The notes: a model not told the origin generated them from the sequence alone. A stretch of DNA of 14,133 nucleotides from Paracoccaceae bacterium (GCA_007119835.1 SKOX01000297.1:1-14133); one strand, 5' to 3'. Positions 1-7,908 are shown, numbered from the stretch's first letter. Translations and numbers: made by a program.

Positions 1-468
1 GCCCTCGCCCTCGAGGCCGCCCGCCGCGGCGCCGAGGTCGTGGCCGTCGACATCGCGCCCTCGCTCCTCACCGTCGCCCGCGAGCGCATCCCCGCCGAGG
101 TCGCCGCCCGCGTCCGCTTCGTCGCCGGCGACATGCTCGACCCGGGCCACGGCCGCTTCGACTTCGCCGTCGCGATGGACAGCCTCATCCACTACCGCTG
201 CGCCGACATCGCGTCCGCGCTCGCCCGCCTCGCGGAGCGCACCGCCGGCCCGATCGTCTTCACCATCGCGCCCGCGACGCCGCTGCTCTCGGCGATGCAC
301 GTCGTAGGCAAGGCCTTCCCGCGCTCCGACCGCTCGCCGGCCATCGTGCCCACCACCCGGCCGCGCCTCGCCCGGGCGCTCGCGCCTCTGACCGCGCGCC
401 CGCTCGCGCCCGTCGAGCGCGTCGCCTCGGGCTTCTACATCTCCGAAGCCCTGGAACTCGCGCCATGA
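1..468 (+). CDS. bchM: Magnesium-protoporphyrin IX O-methyltransferase, C-terminal part (start lies outside the window)
   Basis: The reading frame is open from the first base and ends at TGA 466-468, giving 155 residues, so the N-terminus is cut off by the window edge. The visible part begins inside a class I SAM-dependent methyltransferase fold: the segment around EVVAVDIAPS is the acidic-strand motif that binds the SAM ribose, followed by VRFVAGDM and a DFAVAMDSLIHY stretch typical of the post-I and motif II regions. BchM methylates the C13 propionate of Mg-protoporphyrin IX, making the monomethyl ester that the cyclase AcsF, encoded a few genes downstream, then converts. The identification rests on the methyltransferase motifs plus the conserved bchM-lhaA-puhA order. 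The stop overlaps the lhaA start (ATGA at 465-468), so translation is probably coupled. Confidence 0.88.
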   Translation, partial: ALALEAARRGAEVVAVDIAPSLLTVARERIPAEVAARVRFVAGDMLDPGHGRFDFAVAMDSLIHYRCADIASALARLAERTAGPIVFTIAPATPLLSAMHVVGKAFPRSDRSPAIVPTTRPRLARALAPLTARPLAPVERVASGFYISEALELAP

Positions 469-1898
469 AGGCCGCCGTCAAGGTCCTCAAGCAGTTCGGC
501 CCCGGCCTCCTTCCCTTCGCCGACGGCGCCTCCGCCGGCCTGCCGCTCGGCCGGCTCCTGCGCCTTTCGCTCTTCCAGATCTCCGTCGGCATGGCGACGG
601 TGCTGCTCCTCGGCACGCTCAACCGCGTGATGATCGTCGAGCTCTCCGTCCCGGCCATGCTGGTGGCGGCGATGGTGGCGCTGCCGGTCCTCGTCGCGCC
701 CTTCCGCGCCTTCATGGGCTTCCGCTCCGACACCTACCGCTCGGCGATCGGCTGGAAGCGCGTGCCCTACATCTGGTTCGGCTCGCTCTACCAGTTCGGC
801 GGCCTCGCCTTCATGCCGTTCGCGCTCATCCTGCTCACCGGCGAGCAGGTGCACGGGCCGTGGTGGGCCGGCGAGGCGCTGGCCGCCGCCGCCTTCGTGA
901 TGACCGGCCTCGGCCTGCACATGACCCAGACCGCCGGCCTCGCCCTCGCCGCCGACCAGGCCGAGCCCGAGAAGCGCCACCGGGTCGTCGCGCTCCTCTA
1001 CGTCATGTTCCTCGTCGGCATGGCGCTCTCGGCCGTGATCCTCGGCCTCTTCCTGCGCGACTTCTCCTACATCCGCCTGATCCAGGTCCTGCAGTCCTGC
1101 GCGGTCATCACCCTCGGCCTCAACCTCGTCGCGCTCTGGAAGCAGGAGCGGATGAACCCGATGACCCGCGAGGAGCGCGCGGCACCCCGCGGCCGCTTCC
1201 GCGACGCCCTGCTCGAGCTTCTCGAGCAGCCGCGCGTCTTCCGCATGATCCTCGTGATCGCGGTGGGCACGGCGGCCTTCGCGATGCAGGACGTGCTGCT
1301 GGAGCCCTACGGCGGCGAGATCCTCGGCCTCTCCGTCGGCGCCACGACCAAGCTCACCGCCGTCTGGGCGATCGGCGCGCTTATCGGCTTCGGCCTCGCC
1401 GCGCGCCGCCTCGGGGCCGGGACCTGCGCGTTCCGCATCGCCGCCCACGGCCTGCTCTTCGGCATCGCCGCCTTCGCGGCGGTGATCTTCGCAGGCCCGA
1501 TGCAGTCGGTCGTACTCTTCTACGCCGGTGCGGCACTCATCGGCTTCGGCTCCGGCCTCTTCGCGGTGGCGATGCTCACCGCGGTGGTGCGCCTGCCGCG
1601 GACCGGCCGCGTCGACTCAGGCCTCGCCCTCGGCGCCTGGGGCGCGGCGCAGGCCACCGCGACCGGCGTCGCGATCTTCGCCGGCGGCGCGCTGCGCGAC
1701 ATCGTCGACCACTACGCCCAGGCCGGCACCTTCGGCGAGGGCATGATGACGCCCTTCGTCGGCTACTCCTTCGTCTACCACGTCGAGATCGCGCTGCTCG
1801 CCGTCGCGATCGTCCTCATCGGCCCGCTGGTCCAGGTCGGCACCCGCAGGGCACCCGCTGCGGAGGCCCGCTTCGGCCTCAGCGAATTCCCGACCTGA
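465..1898 (+). CDS. lhaA: LhaA, light-harvesting complex 1 assembly protein of the BCD/PucC major facilitator family
   Basis: A 477-residue, very hydrophobic protein with about twelve membrane segments, the usual size for the PucC/LhaA (bacteriochlorophyll delivery) branch of the major facilitator superfamily. Recognisable family stretches are FRAFMGFRSDTYRSAIGWKR near residues 80-100, followed by VPYIWFGSLYQFGG, and the H-M-T-Q-T-A-G-L-A-L-A-A-D segment near 150. LhaA acts in the cytoplasmic membrane to help assemble LH1 and is thought to deliver pigment to nascent antenna polypeptides. The ATG overlaps the bchM stop (ATGA), and puhA follows after 14 bp. In Rhodobacter capsulatus a puhA promoter lies inside lhaA (established knowledge); I did not identify one here. 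LhaA rather than PucC is chosen because of its place between bchM and puhA. Confidence 0.95.
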   Translation: MKAAVKVLKQFGPGLLPFADGASAGLPLGRLLRLSLFQISVGMATVLLLGTLNRVMIVELSVPAMLVAAMVALPVLVAPFRAFMGFRSDTYRSAIGWKRVPYIWFGSLYQFGGLAFMPFALILLTGEQVHGPWWAGEALAAAAFVMTGLGLHMTQTAGLALAADQAEPEKRHRVVALLYVMFLVGMALSAVILGLFLRDFSYIRLIQVLQSCAVITLGLNLVALWKQERMNPMTREERAAPRGRFRDALLELLEQPRVFRMILVIAVGTAAFAMQDVLLEPYGGEILGLSVGATTKLTAVWAIGALIGFGLAARRLGAGTCAFRIAAHGLLFGIAAFAAVIFAGPMQSVVLFYAGAALIGFGSGLFAVAMLTAVVRLPRTGRVDSGLALGAWGAAQATATGVAIFAGGALRDIVDHYAQAGTFGEGMMTPFVGYSFVYHVEIALLAVAIVLIGPLVQVGTRRAPAAEARFGLSEFPT

Positions 1899-1912
1899 CA
1901 CCGGAGGCAACC

Positions 1913-2683
1913 ATGACCGCCATATTCTTCGCAAACGTCGACATCGCCCTGATCGCTCTCTACGCCTTCTTCGCCTTCTTCGTCGGTCTCGTCATCTATC
2001 TCCAGCGGGAGAACCAGCTCGAGGGCTATCCGCTCGAGAACGAGGACGGCACGCTCCAGGGCTCGAACATCCCGCTCAGGAAGCCCAAGACCTTCATCCT
2101 CCCCAACCGCCGCGGCGAGGTGGTGATCGGCCGCCCCGACGACCGCGAGACGCGCGAATTCGCCATGGAGCAGGTCGGCAAGGGCGGCGGCTTCCCGTGG
2201 CAGCCGACCGGCGACCCGATGAAGGACGGCATCGGCCCCGCGGCCTACGCGCTCCGCCGCGACGAGCCGGAATACGACGGCCACAACGAGCCGAAGATCC
2301 AGCCGATGAGCAAGCTGCCGGACTACTACCACCATGCCGGCAAGGACCCGCGCGGCATGCCGGTGATCGCCGGCGACGGCGAGGTCGTCGGCACCATTTC
2401 CGACATGTGGCTCGACAAGCCCGAGATGCTGGTGCGCTACCTCGAGGTCGACCTCGGGCCGGCCGGCAAGCGGCTCGTGCCGATCCCGCTCGCCCGGATC
2501 ACCTGGAAGGGCGTCGTCGTGCGCTCGATCTACGCCGAGCATTTCCCCGGCGTGCCGACCACAGCCTCCGACACCCAGGTGACCAAGCTCGAGGAGGACA
2601 AGATCTGCGCTTACTACGCCGGCGGCACGCTCTACGCCGCGAAGAGCCGCACGCTGCCGCAGCTCGAAGGCGCGGAAGCCTGA
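1913..2683 (+). CDS. puhA: Photosynthetic reaction centre H subunit
   Basis: A 256-residue protein close to the usual length of reaction centre H. It has a short periplasmic N-terminus, one membrane helix at about residues 10-30 and then a large cytoplasmic PRC-barrel domain. Family landmarks are ENQLEGYPLENEDG right after the helix, DPMKDGIGPAAY at 101-112, the KIQPMS segment at 128-133 and MPVIAGDGEVVGTISDMW at 149-166. The H subunit caps the L/M core and guides protons to QB. By my own alignment (offset of two residues) D168 and E171 match Asp-H170 and Glu-H173 of Rhodobacter sphaeroides, and D122/H124 match D124/H126, but the second surface histidine (H128) is E126 here. A clear ribosome binding site, GGAGG at 1903-1907, supports this ATG. 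puhB follows 21 bp later. Confidence 0.97.
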   Translation: MTAIFFANVDIALIALYAFFAFFVGLVIYLQRENQLEGYPLENEDGTLQGSNIPLRKPKTFILPNRRGEVVIGRPDDRETREFAMEQVGKGGGFPWQPTGDPMKDGIGPAAYALRRDEPEYDGHNEPKIQPMSKLPDYYHHAGKDPRGMPVIAGDGEVVGTISDMWLDKPEMLVRYLEVDLGPAGKRLVPIPLARITWKGVVVRSIYAEHFPGVPTTASDTQVTKLEEDKICAYYAGGTLYAAKSRTLPQLEGAEA

Positions 2684-2704
2684 GCGCGAAAGGGGGAACG
2701 AGCC

Positions 2705-3370
2705 ATGCCGAAAGACGCCCTTGACCTTGCGCCGATCCGCGGCCTGCCGGGAAAGCCGCCCGAGGGCGAGCGCGTCCTGTGGCAGGGCGCGCCCCAGACC
2801 TGGGCGCTCGCCAGGAGCGCCTGCAAGGTCCACTGGGTCGCGGGGTACTTCCTCTTCCTGGCGGTGTGGCGCGGCGCGGCCTTCGCGCTCGAGGGACGCG
2901 GCGGCGAGGGGCTGGTCATCGCGCTCTGGTTCCTCGGGATCGGCGCGGCGGCGGTCGCCATCCTCACCGCCATGGCCTGGGCCATGGCACGGGCTACGAC
3001 CTACACGATCACCAACCGGCGCGTGATGATGCAGATCGGCGCGGCGCTGACCGCGACCGTCAACATCCCGCACCAGTGGATCGCCTCGGCGAGCCTCAAG
3101 AAGGACCGGCACGGCCTCGGCACCATCGCGCTCGAGATGAAGGATCCGGAGAAGCTCACCCTCTTCATGCTCTGGCCGCACGTGCGGCCGTGGTCGGTGA
3201 ACAAGCCGCAGCCGGCGCTCCGCTGCATCAGGGACGCCGAAGCGGTCGCCTCCATCCTCGGTGCCGCCGCGCGGGCCCGGATCGCCGAGGTGGAGGGACC
3301 CGGCGCCCTCGCCGACCCCGAGGGGGAGGCGCGTCCTTCCCGCGAGCCCGCCGCCATCGCCGCGGAGTAG
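2705..3370 (+). CDS. puhB: PuhB, reaction centre assembly protein
   Basis: A 221-residue membrane protein. Residues 20-27 (GERVLWQG) start the cytoplasmic N-terminal region, two membrane segments lie at about 42-61 and 70-95, and they are followed by YTITNRRVMMQIG (100-112), a signature seen in bacterial PH-like (DUF304-type) domains. The tail after about residue 195 is acidic, proline-rich and probably disordered. In Rhodobacter capsulatus PuhB is needed for normal accumulation of the reaction centre and acts in its assembly. A purine-rich ribosome binding site (run of G at 2692-2696) precedes the ATG. The gene sits 21 bp after puhA and 6 bp before puhC, so all three are very likely on one transcript. 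Confidence 0.93.
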   Translation: MPKDALDLAPIRGLPGKPPEGERVLWQGAPQTWALARSACKVHWVAGYFLFLAVWRGAAFALEGRGGEGLVIALWFLGIGAAAVAILTAMAWAMARATTYTITNRRVMMQIGAALTATVNIPHQWIASASLKKDRHGLGTIALEMKDPEKLTLFMLWPHVRPWSVNKPQPALRCIRDAEAVASILGAAARARIAEVEGPGALADPEGEARPSREPAAIAAE

Positions 3371-3376
3371 TCAGCC

Positions 3377-3835
3377 ATGGCCCACATCCAGACCCAGACC
3401 CGACCCAGGGAGCGCCTGCCGAAGGGCCTTCTCTACGGCATGCTCATCATGGTGCTCGCCAGCCTCGCGCTCGTCACCTTGGCGCGGCTGACCGGCATGG
3501 AGCCCCGCGCCATGCCGCCCGACGCGGTGACCGCGATCGTCGACGAGCGCATGATCCAGATCATGGCCCACCCCGATGCCAGCGCCCAGATCTACGACGA
3601 GCATGGGGCGCTCATCGCCGATCTCGGTCCCGCCGAGGCGGGCTTCATCTCGGGCGTGCACCGGGCCCTGGTCCGCGAGCGGATGCTCGCGCAGATCCAG
3701 GGGAATCCCCCGGTCCGCATCGTCCGGTTCGCCGACGGGCGTCTGGGTCTGCGCGACCCGTTCACCGGCTGGCGGGTGGAGCTCATGGGCTTCGGGGACA
3801 CCAACCGCGACGCTTTCCTCGCCCTTCTCGACTGA
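3377..3835 (+). CDS. puhC: PuhC, photosynthetic complex assembly protein
   Basis: A 152-residue protein with a basic N-terminus, one membrane segment at about residues 18-37 and a soluble domain behind it that should face the periplasm. Recognisable parts are AQIYDEHGALIADLGPAEAGF (70-90) and VHRALVRERM (94-103), followed by DGRLGLRDPFTGW and a glycine-rich end with FGDTNRDAFLALL, features I associate with the PuhC family. Work in Rhodobacter capsulatus links PuhC to the amount and organisation of the LH1-reaction centre core. It starts 6 bp after the puhB stop. The next gene starts 58 bp downstream, the widest gap inside the cluster, and that gap is A-rich. Confidence 0.92.
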   Translation: MAHIQTQTRPRERLPKGLLYGMLIMVLASLALVTLARLTGMEPRAMPPDAVTAIVDERMIQIMAHPDASAQIYDEHGALIADLGPAEAGFISGVHRALVRERMLAQIQGNPPVRIVRFADGRLGLRDPFTGWRVELMGFGDTNRDAFLALLD

Positions 3836-3845
3836 AGGCGCGGGG

Positions 3846-3893
3846 CAACAAAAAAAGAGACTGAAACAAGAGACGACCACAGAGGACGCACCC
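3846..3893 (+). promoter_or_regulatory. A-rich intercistronic leader ahead of the bciE candidate, with ribosome binding site
   Basis: The 58-bp gap between puhC and the next gene is strikingly rich in A on the coding strand (a run of seven A at 3850-3856, then GACTGAAACAAGAGACGACC), in a window that is otherwise strongly GC-rich. AGAGGA at 3881-3886 is a plausible ribosome binding site seven bases before the ATG at 3894. An unstructured A-rich leader can raise translation or mark an mRNA processing point. No -10/-35 pair was clear, so a promoter is not claimed. Confidence 0.4.
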
Positions 3894-4193
3894 ATGCCAG
3901 GCCTGTTCACAAGATCCCGAGAAGAGGTGCCCTGCACCGTCGAGGTCAGCCACCGCTTCGAATCGCTTCATGCCCACGTCCGCTTCGAGAACGGCGCCGT
4001 CGTCCATCCCGGCGACGAGGTTCTCGTCCACGGCACGCCGGTCATGGCCGCCTACGGCGAGGTCGTGACCGAGAAGCGCACCGCCACGATCACCCGCGCC
4101 TCCCGCATCGAGCGGGCCTGGACGCGCCTGACCGGCGATCTGGAATTCATGGAGCTCTGCGAGTTCTCCTTCAGCGAGGAGGTCCGGCTGTGA
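3894..4193 (+). CDS. bciE: Small protein upstream of acsF, probable cyclase accessory subunit BciE
   Basis: A 99-residue soluble protein without membrane segments or signal peptide. It has a basic start ([14 protein letters not shown]), a beta-rich middle with [20 protein letters not shown] at 31-50, and a conserved-looking end with [16 protein letters not shown]. No enzyme motif is visible. Its place between puhC and acsF, its size and the GTGA overlap of its stop with the acsF start (4190-4193) match the position where alphaproteobacteria encode BciE, the extra subunit that the AcsF cyclase of this group needs (established for Rhodobacter sphaeroides as far as I recall). The name is therefore assigned from context and memory, not from an alignment. 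The ATG at 3894 is chosen because of the ribosome binding site at 3881-3886 and because the frame upstream runs back through puhC. Confidence 0.68.
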   Translation: MPGLFTRSREEVPCTVEVSHRFESLHAHVRFENGAVVHPGDEVLVHGTPVMAAYGEVVTEKRTATITRASRIERAWTRLTGDLEFMELCEFSFSEEVRL

Positions 4194-5272
4194 ACGCGAT
4201 GACCGAAATCCGCGACCACCGCGGCGAGAAGGCCAACGAGACCACCGAGATGGCGCTCGAGACGACGCTGCTCGCGCCGCGCTTCTACACCACCGACTTC
4301 GAGGAGATGGACCGGCTGAACGTCGAGCCCGTCCGCGAAGAATGGGACGCACTGATCGCAGAGATGCGCGCGGACCCCAACAAGGGCCACTTCAAGAAGA
4401 ACGCCGACTGGGACGCGATCGACTGGGAGGGCATGGAGCCCGAGCTCAAGAAGGAGTTCACCGACTTCCTCGTCTCCTCGCTCACCGCCGAGTTCTCGGG
4501 CTGCGTCCTCTACAAGGAGATGAAGCGCCGCGGCAAGAACAAGGAGATCTGCGAGCTCTTCGCGCTGATGTCCCGCGACGAGGCCCGTCACGCCGGCTTC
4601 ATCAACGACGCGCTGCGCGAGGCGGGGGTCGGCGTCAACCTCGGCTTCCTGACCAAGGAGAAGAAGTACACCTACTTCAAGCCGAAGTTCATCTACTACG
4701 CGACCTACCTCTCCGAGAAGATCGGCTACGCCCGCTACATCACCATCTACCGCCACCTCGAGGCCAACCCCGAGCTTCGCTTCCACCCGATCTTCAAGTG
4801 GTTCAAGGAGTGGTGCAACGACGAGTTCCGCCACGGCGAAGCCTTCGCGCTGCTTATGCGGGCGAACCCGCATACGCTCACGGGCCTCAACAAGCTCTGG
4901 ATCCGCTTCTTCCTCGTCGCGGTCTTCGCCACGATGTACGTCCGCGACCACGCCCGCCCGGCCTTCCACGAGGCGCTCGGGGTCAACATCGACGAATACG
5001 ACCACGAGGTGTTCCGCAAGACCTCCGAGATCTCCCGCCAGGTCTTCCCGCTCGAGATCGACATCGACGACCCGCGCTGGCAGCGTGGCCTCGAGAGGAT
5101 GAAGGCGATCTTCGCCGACCTCGACGGAGCCAAGCGGGCAGGGGGGATCGGCGGCCGGCTGCGCACCGGATGGCACGGCGCCCGCGCCGCGCTCTGCTTC
5201 GCGCGGCTCTACCTCATCCCGGTCAAGACCCACGAGCTGCCGGCCTCGAGCCGCCTCGAGCCCGCCTACTGA
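4190..5272 (+). CDS. acsF: Mg-protoporphyrin IX monomethyl ester oxidative cyclase, aerobic diiron type
   Basis: A 360-residue protein, the normal AcsF length. It forms the isocyclic ring E of bacteriochlorophyll using O2, turning Mg-protoporphyrin IX monomethyl ester into 3,8-divinyl protochlorophyllide. The ferritin-like diiron ligands are visible: E101 in SLTAEFSG, E131 and H134 in [10 protein letters not shown], and E212 and H215 in [11 protein letters not shown]. The N-terminal [14 protein letters not shown] block and the [15 protein letters not shown] segment are also typical. The start is GTG 4190, overlapping the stop of the upstream gene (GTGA), or less likely ATG 4199 three codons in. 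The coupling suggests matched synthesis of both cyclase parts. puhE starts one base after the stop. The enzyme implies bacteriochlorophyll synthesis under oxic or microoxic conditions; the anaerobic enzyme BchE is not in this window. Confidence 0.97.
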   Translation: MNAMTEIRDHRGEKANETTEMALETTLLAPRFYTTDFEEMDRLNVEPVREEWDALIAEMRADPNKGHFKKNADWDAIDWEGMEPELKKEFTDFLVSSLTAEFSGCVLYKEMKRRGKNKEICELFALMSRDEARHAGFINDALREAGVGVNLGFLTKEKKYTYFKPKFIYYATYLSEKIGYARYITIYRHLEANPELRFHPIFKWFKEWCNDEFRHGEAFALLMRANPHTLTGLNKLWIRFFLVAVFATMYVRDHARPAFHEALGVNIDEYDHEVFRKTSEISRQVFPLEIDIDDPRWQRGLERMKAIFADLDGAKRAGGIGGRLRTGWHGARAALCFARLYLIPVKTHELPASSRLEPAY

Positions 5273-5273
5273 C

Positions 5274-6095
5274 ATGGGCTCGATCTGGATCGCAGGGCTG
5301 TTCGTCCTCTTCACCTGGTGGTTCTCCACCGGGGCGATCCTGTTTCTCGTGAGCCGGGCGGAGCGCGGCGGGCGGCAGGCCTACCTCAACGCCGTCGTCC
5401 TCGCGCTCCCGCTGCTCTTCCTCGGCGGCTGGGGCGTTCACGCGAGCCTCGCCGACCCGACCGTCGCGGGCGTCTACCTCGCCTTCCTCTCGGCGCTGGC
5501 GATCTGGGGCTGGTTCGAGCTCGCCTTCCTCGCCGGCGTCATCACCGGCCCGCTCCCGAAGCCCTGCCCGCCCGGCGTGCCGCCCGGGGAACGCTTCCTG
5601 CGCGCCTGGGGCACCATCGCCTATTCCGAGATGGCGCTCGTCGCCTGCCTCGCCCTCCTCCTGCTCGTCTCCCGCGGGGCGGAGAACCAGATCGCGCTCT
5701 GGACCTTCGCGGTCCTGTTCTTCGCGCGCATCACCGCGAAGCTGAACGTCTATCTCGGCGTGCCCAACATCAACGACCACTTCCTGCCCGAGCCGGTCCG
5801 CCACCTCTCGACCCACTTCCGCAAGGCGCCGATGAACCCGTTCTTCCCGGTCTCGGTCTCGCTGCTGACCTTCGCCACCGCCTGCTGGGTCGAGCGGCTG
5901 ATCGACGCGCCCGCGGGCTCGGGCGCCGAGATCGGCTTCGCCATCCTCGCAACCCTCACCGCCCTTGCCCTCCTCGAGCATTGGCTGATGGTCCTGCCTC
6001 TTCGTGACGCAGCCCTGTGGACGTGGGCGCTCCCATCCCATAAATCCGGTGAAGGCCGGGCTCCAGCCAGCGCCAACGCGCGCCGCCAGACCTGA
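5274..6095 (+). CDS. puhE: PuhE, membrane protein for photosynthetic complex assembly (DUF3623 family)
   Basis: A 273-residue protein with about seven or more membrane segments, starting one base after the acsF stop. Family stretches include [13 protein letters not shown] near residues 13-25, the middle [20 protein letters not shown] with [19 protein letters not shown], and [19 protein letters not shown] near the end. In Rhodobacter capsulatus loss of PuhE alters bacteriochlorophyll production and complex levels, and it is regarded as an assembly or pigment-flow modulator. The last 20 or so codons (6033-6092) use A/T-ending codons such as CCA, CAT, AAA, GGT and GCT that are rare in the rest of the gene, and they follow what looks like the natural end of the protein. 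This tail may come from an inserted repeat. Confidence 0.92.
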   Translation: MGSIWIAGLFVLFTWWFSTGAILFLVSRAERGGRQAYLNAVVLALPLLFLGGWGVHASLADPTVAGVYLAFLSALAIWGWFELAFLAGVITGPLPKPCPPGVPPGERFLRAWGTIAYSEMALVACLALLLLVSRGAENQIALWTFAVLFFARITAKLNVYLGVPNINDHFLPEPVRHLSTHFRKAPMNPFFPVSVSLLTFATACWVERLIDAPAGSGAEIGFAILATLTALALLEHWLMVLPLRDAALWTWALPSHKSGEGRAPASANARRQT

Positions 6096-6105
6096 GGAAA
6101 CGACC

Positions 6106-7320
6106 ATGGACTACGATGCCCTCTTCAGCTCCCAGCTCGACGCGCTGCGCCGAGAGGGCAACTACCGCGTCTTCGCCGAACTCGAACGCTACCGGGGCAA
6201 CTTTCCCCGCGCGCGCCGGCATTGCGGCGACGGCCCGTCGGACGTCACGGTCTGGTGCTCCAACGACTATCTCGGGATGGGGCAGAACCCGGAGGTGCTC
6301 GCGGCGATGCACGAGGCGCTCGACCGCTGCGGCGCGGGCGCCGGCGGGACGCGTAACATTTCCGGCACCAACCACTACCACGTCCTGCTCGAGCGCGAGC
6401 TCGCCGACCTCCACGGCAAGGAAGCGGCCCTCCTGTTCACGAGCGGCTACGTCTCGAACTGGGCTTCGCTCGGCACGCTCGGCGCGCGGCTCCCGAACGC
6501 GGTGATCCTTTCGGACGCGCTCAATCACGCGAGCATGATCGAGGGCATCCGCCACGCGCGATGCGAGAAGGTGATCTGGCGCCACAACGACGTGCGCGAC
6601 CTCGACGACAAGCTCTCCCGCATCGAGCCCGGCCGGCCGAAAATCGTCGCCTTCGAGAGCGTCTACTCCATGGACGGCGACATCTGCCCGATGGAGGAGA
6701 TCCTCGACGTCGCCGAGAAGCACGGTGCCATGACCTATCTCGACGAGGTCCACGCCGTCGGCCTCTACGGGCCCCGCGGCGGCGGCGTCGCCGAGGAGCG
6801 CGGCCTCATGGACCGCGTGACGCTGATCGAGGGCACGCTCGGCAAGGCGTTCGGCGTCGTCGGCGGCTTCATCACCGGCTCGGCCGCGCTCTGCGACTTC
6901 ATCCGCTCGTTCTCCAGCGGGTTCATCTTCACCACCGCCCTGCCGCCCGCCGTGGCCGCCGGCGCGCTCGCCTCGATCCGGCATCTCAAGCGCTCCGACG
7001 CCGAGCGCCGCCGCCAGCGCGAGATGGTCGCCAAGCTCCGCGCCCGGCTCGACCAGGTCGGCATCCCGCACCTGTGGAACCCGAGCCACATCGTGCCGGT
7101 GATGGTGGGCGACCCCGTGAAGTGCAAGATGCTCTCCGACATCCTGCTCGACGACCACGGCATCTACGTGCAGCCGATCAACTATCCGACGGTCCCGAAG
7201 GGCAGCGAGCGGCTGCGTTTGACGCCGTCGCCGCTGCACACCGACGCCGATCTCGACCACCTCGTGCGCGCGCTGAGCAGCCTCTGGTCGCACTGCGCCT
7301 TGTCGCGCGCGGTGGCCTGA
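6106..7320 (+). CDS. hemA: 5-aminolevulinate synthase (C4 pathway)
   Basis: A 404-residue PLP enzyme, the standard length for alphaproteobacterial ALA synthase. It joins glycine and succinyl-CoA to make 5-aminolevulinate, the first precursor of haem and bacteriochlorophyll. Family motifs are clear: [10 protein letters not shown] (50-59), [15 protein letters not shown] (76-90), [31 protein letters not shown] (211-222, with D213 facing the pyridine nitrogen of PLP) and GTLGKAFG with the Schiff-base lysine K247. The ATG at 6106 is 10 bp after the puhE stop, with GAGG at 6094-6097 overlapping that stop. An upstream in-frame ATG at 6004 lies inside puhE and would add 34 unrelated residues, so it was not used. 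Its position at the end of the cluster puts precursor supply under the same control as pigment and reaction-centre genes. A second ALA synthase elsewhere in the genome is common but cannot be seen here. Confidence 0.96.
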   Translation: MDYDALFSSQLDALRREGNYRVFAELERYRGNFPRARRHCGDGPSDVTVWCSNDYLGMGQNPEVLAAMHEALDRCGAGAGGTRNISGTNHYHVLLERELADLHGKEAALLFTSGYVSNWASLGTLGARLPNAVILSDALNHASMIEGIRHARCEKVIWRHNDVRDLDDKLSRIEPGRPKIVAFESVYSMDGDICPMEEILDVAEKHGAMTYLDEVHAVGLYGPRGGGVAEERGLMDRVTLIEGTLGKAFGVVGGFITGSAALCDFIRSFSSGFIFTTALPPAVAAGALASIRHLKRSDAERRRQREMVAKLRARLDQVGIPHLWNPSHIVPVMVGDPVKCKMLSDILLDDHGIYVQPINYPTVPKGSERLRLTPSPLHTDADLDHLVRALSSLWSHCALSRAVA

Positions 7321-7337
7321 CAATGGCGCTCGTCCTC

Positions 7338-7367
7338 GCCTCCGGCGCCCGGCGGGGTTGCGGAGGC
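7338..7367 (+). terminator. Dyad just after hemA, possible end of the photosynthesis operon transcript
   Basis: GCCTCCG at 7338-7344 pairs perfectly with CGGAGGC at 7361-7367, and the loop can form a further CCC/GGG pairing (7348-7350 with 7354-7356). It begins 18 bp after the hemA stop. There is no T-run after it, so it is either a Rho-independent terminator of the weak GC-rich kind, an mRNA stabiliser or a Rho-assisted stop. Confidence 0.42.
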
Positions 7368-7422
7368 GGGGCCGAGCGGCGGTCCACCGGCGCGAGGCGA
7401 TCGGGAGCGCGCCGGCTGGCAG

Positions 7423-7451
7423 TTGTAATTCCCGACTGAATTGGTCATATT
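7423..7451 (+). promoter_or_regulatory. Possible sigma70-type promoter for the Bfd-like gene
   Basis: TTGTAA (7423-7428) and CATATT (7446-7451) are separated by 17 bp; each matches four of six consensus bases. The segment is the only AT-rich stretch between hemA and the next gene and lies about 60 bp before the start codon. The call rests on sequence resemblance only. Confidence 0.3.
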
Positions 7452-7512
7452 CTTTGCGTGACCCGCGGGTGGCCCGAATCCGGCGCGTCCCCGCCCAGGC
7501 TGGAGGTCGGAC

Positions 7513-7803
7513 ATGATCGTCTGTTCCTGCATGCGAATCTCGGATCGTGACATCCACGCCGCGATCGCCTGGATGCGCGCCTCCGATCCTCAAACGCTGA
7601 TCACGCCCGGCAAGGTTTACCGCGCGCTCGGCAAGGCGCCCGATTGCGGCGGCTGCGTCCGGCTCTTCGTCGCAGAGATGCGGCGCAGCCACCTCCTCGA
7701 GGTGCCCGCCGAACCGCACGTCCCCCGGAAGGCCGAGCCCGCCCTCGCCGAGGTCCCATCGGTCCTGCGCGGCCTCCGCGCCCGCGCTGCGCAGGACGCC
7801 TGA
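7513..7803 (+). CDS. Bfd-like [2Fe-2S] protein (bacterioferritin-associated ferredoxin family)
   Basis: A 96-residue protein beginning MIVCSCMRISDRDI, with cysteines C4 and C6 (CxC) and C45 and C48 (CxxC in APDCGGCVRLF). This is the four-cysteine pattern of the BFD-like [2Fe-2S] domain, which covers about residues 1-55. The remaining 40 residues are basic and alanine/proline-rich with no recognised domain, making the protein longer than classical Bfd (about 64 residues). Bfd donates electrons to release iron from bacterioferritin; here a role in iron supply or iron sensing next to tetrapyrrole synthesis is inference. GGAGG at 7502-7506, six bases before the ATG, fixes the start. A 192-bp gap with a hairpin and a possible promoter separates it from hemA, so it is probably transcribed on its own. 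Confidence 0.82.
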   Translation: MIVCSCMRISDRDIHAAIAWMRASDPQTLITPGKVYRALGKAPDCGGCVRLFVAEMRRSHLLEVPAEPHVPRKAEPALAEVPSVLRGLRARAAQDA

Positions 7804-7908
7804 CGCCACGGCTTGCCGCGGCCGACGCTGCCAGCGCAGCCGCCGCCCGGCCGGCGAGGCGCATCGGTCGATTGGTTGACGCGCGCCGGCGCTGACACTT
7901 TGCCGGTT

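Noticed and set aside
435..1448. Long minus-strand ORF of 337 codons across lhaA
   Set aside because: It is antisense to an unmistakable lhaA, has low-complexity Glu/Arg/Ala-rich sequence and no domain; a mirror effect of GC-rich codon use.
4052..5329. Minus-strand ORF of 425 codons across acsF
   Set aside because: It runs through acsF, whose diiron motifs are certain; no ribosome binding site or domain supports it.
7323..7439. 38-codon ORF directly after hemA
   Set aside because: It starts two bases after the hemA stop but contains the dyad 7338-7367, has an Arg/Gly-rich shadow-like sequence and no separate ribosome binding site.
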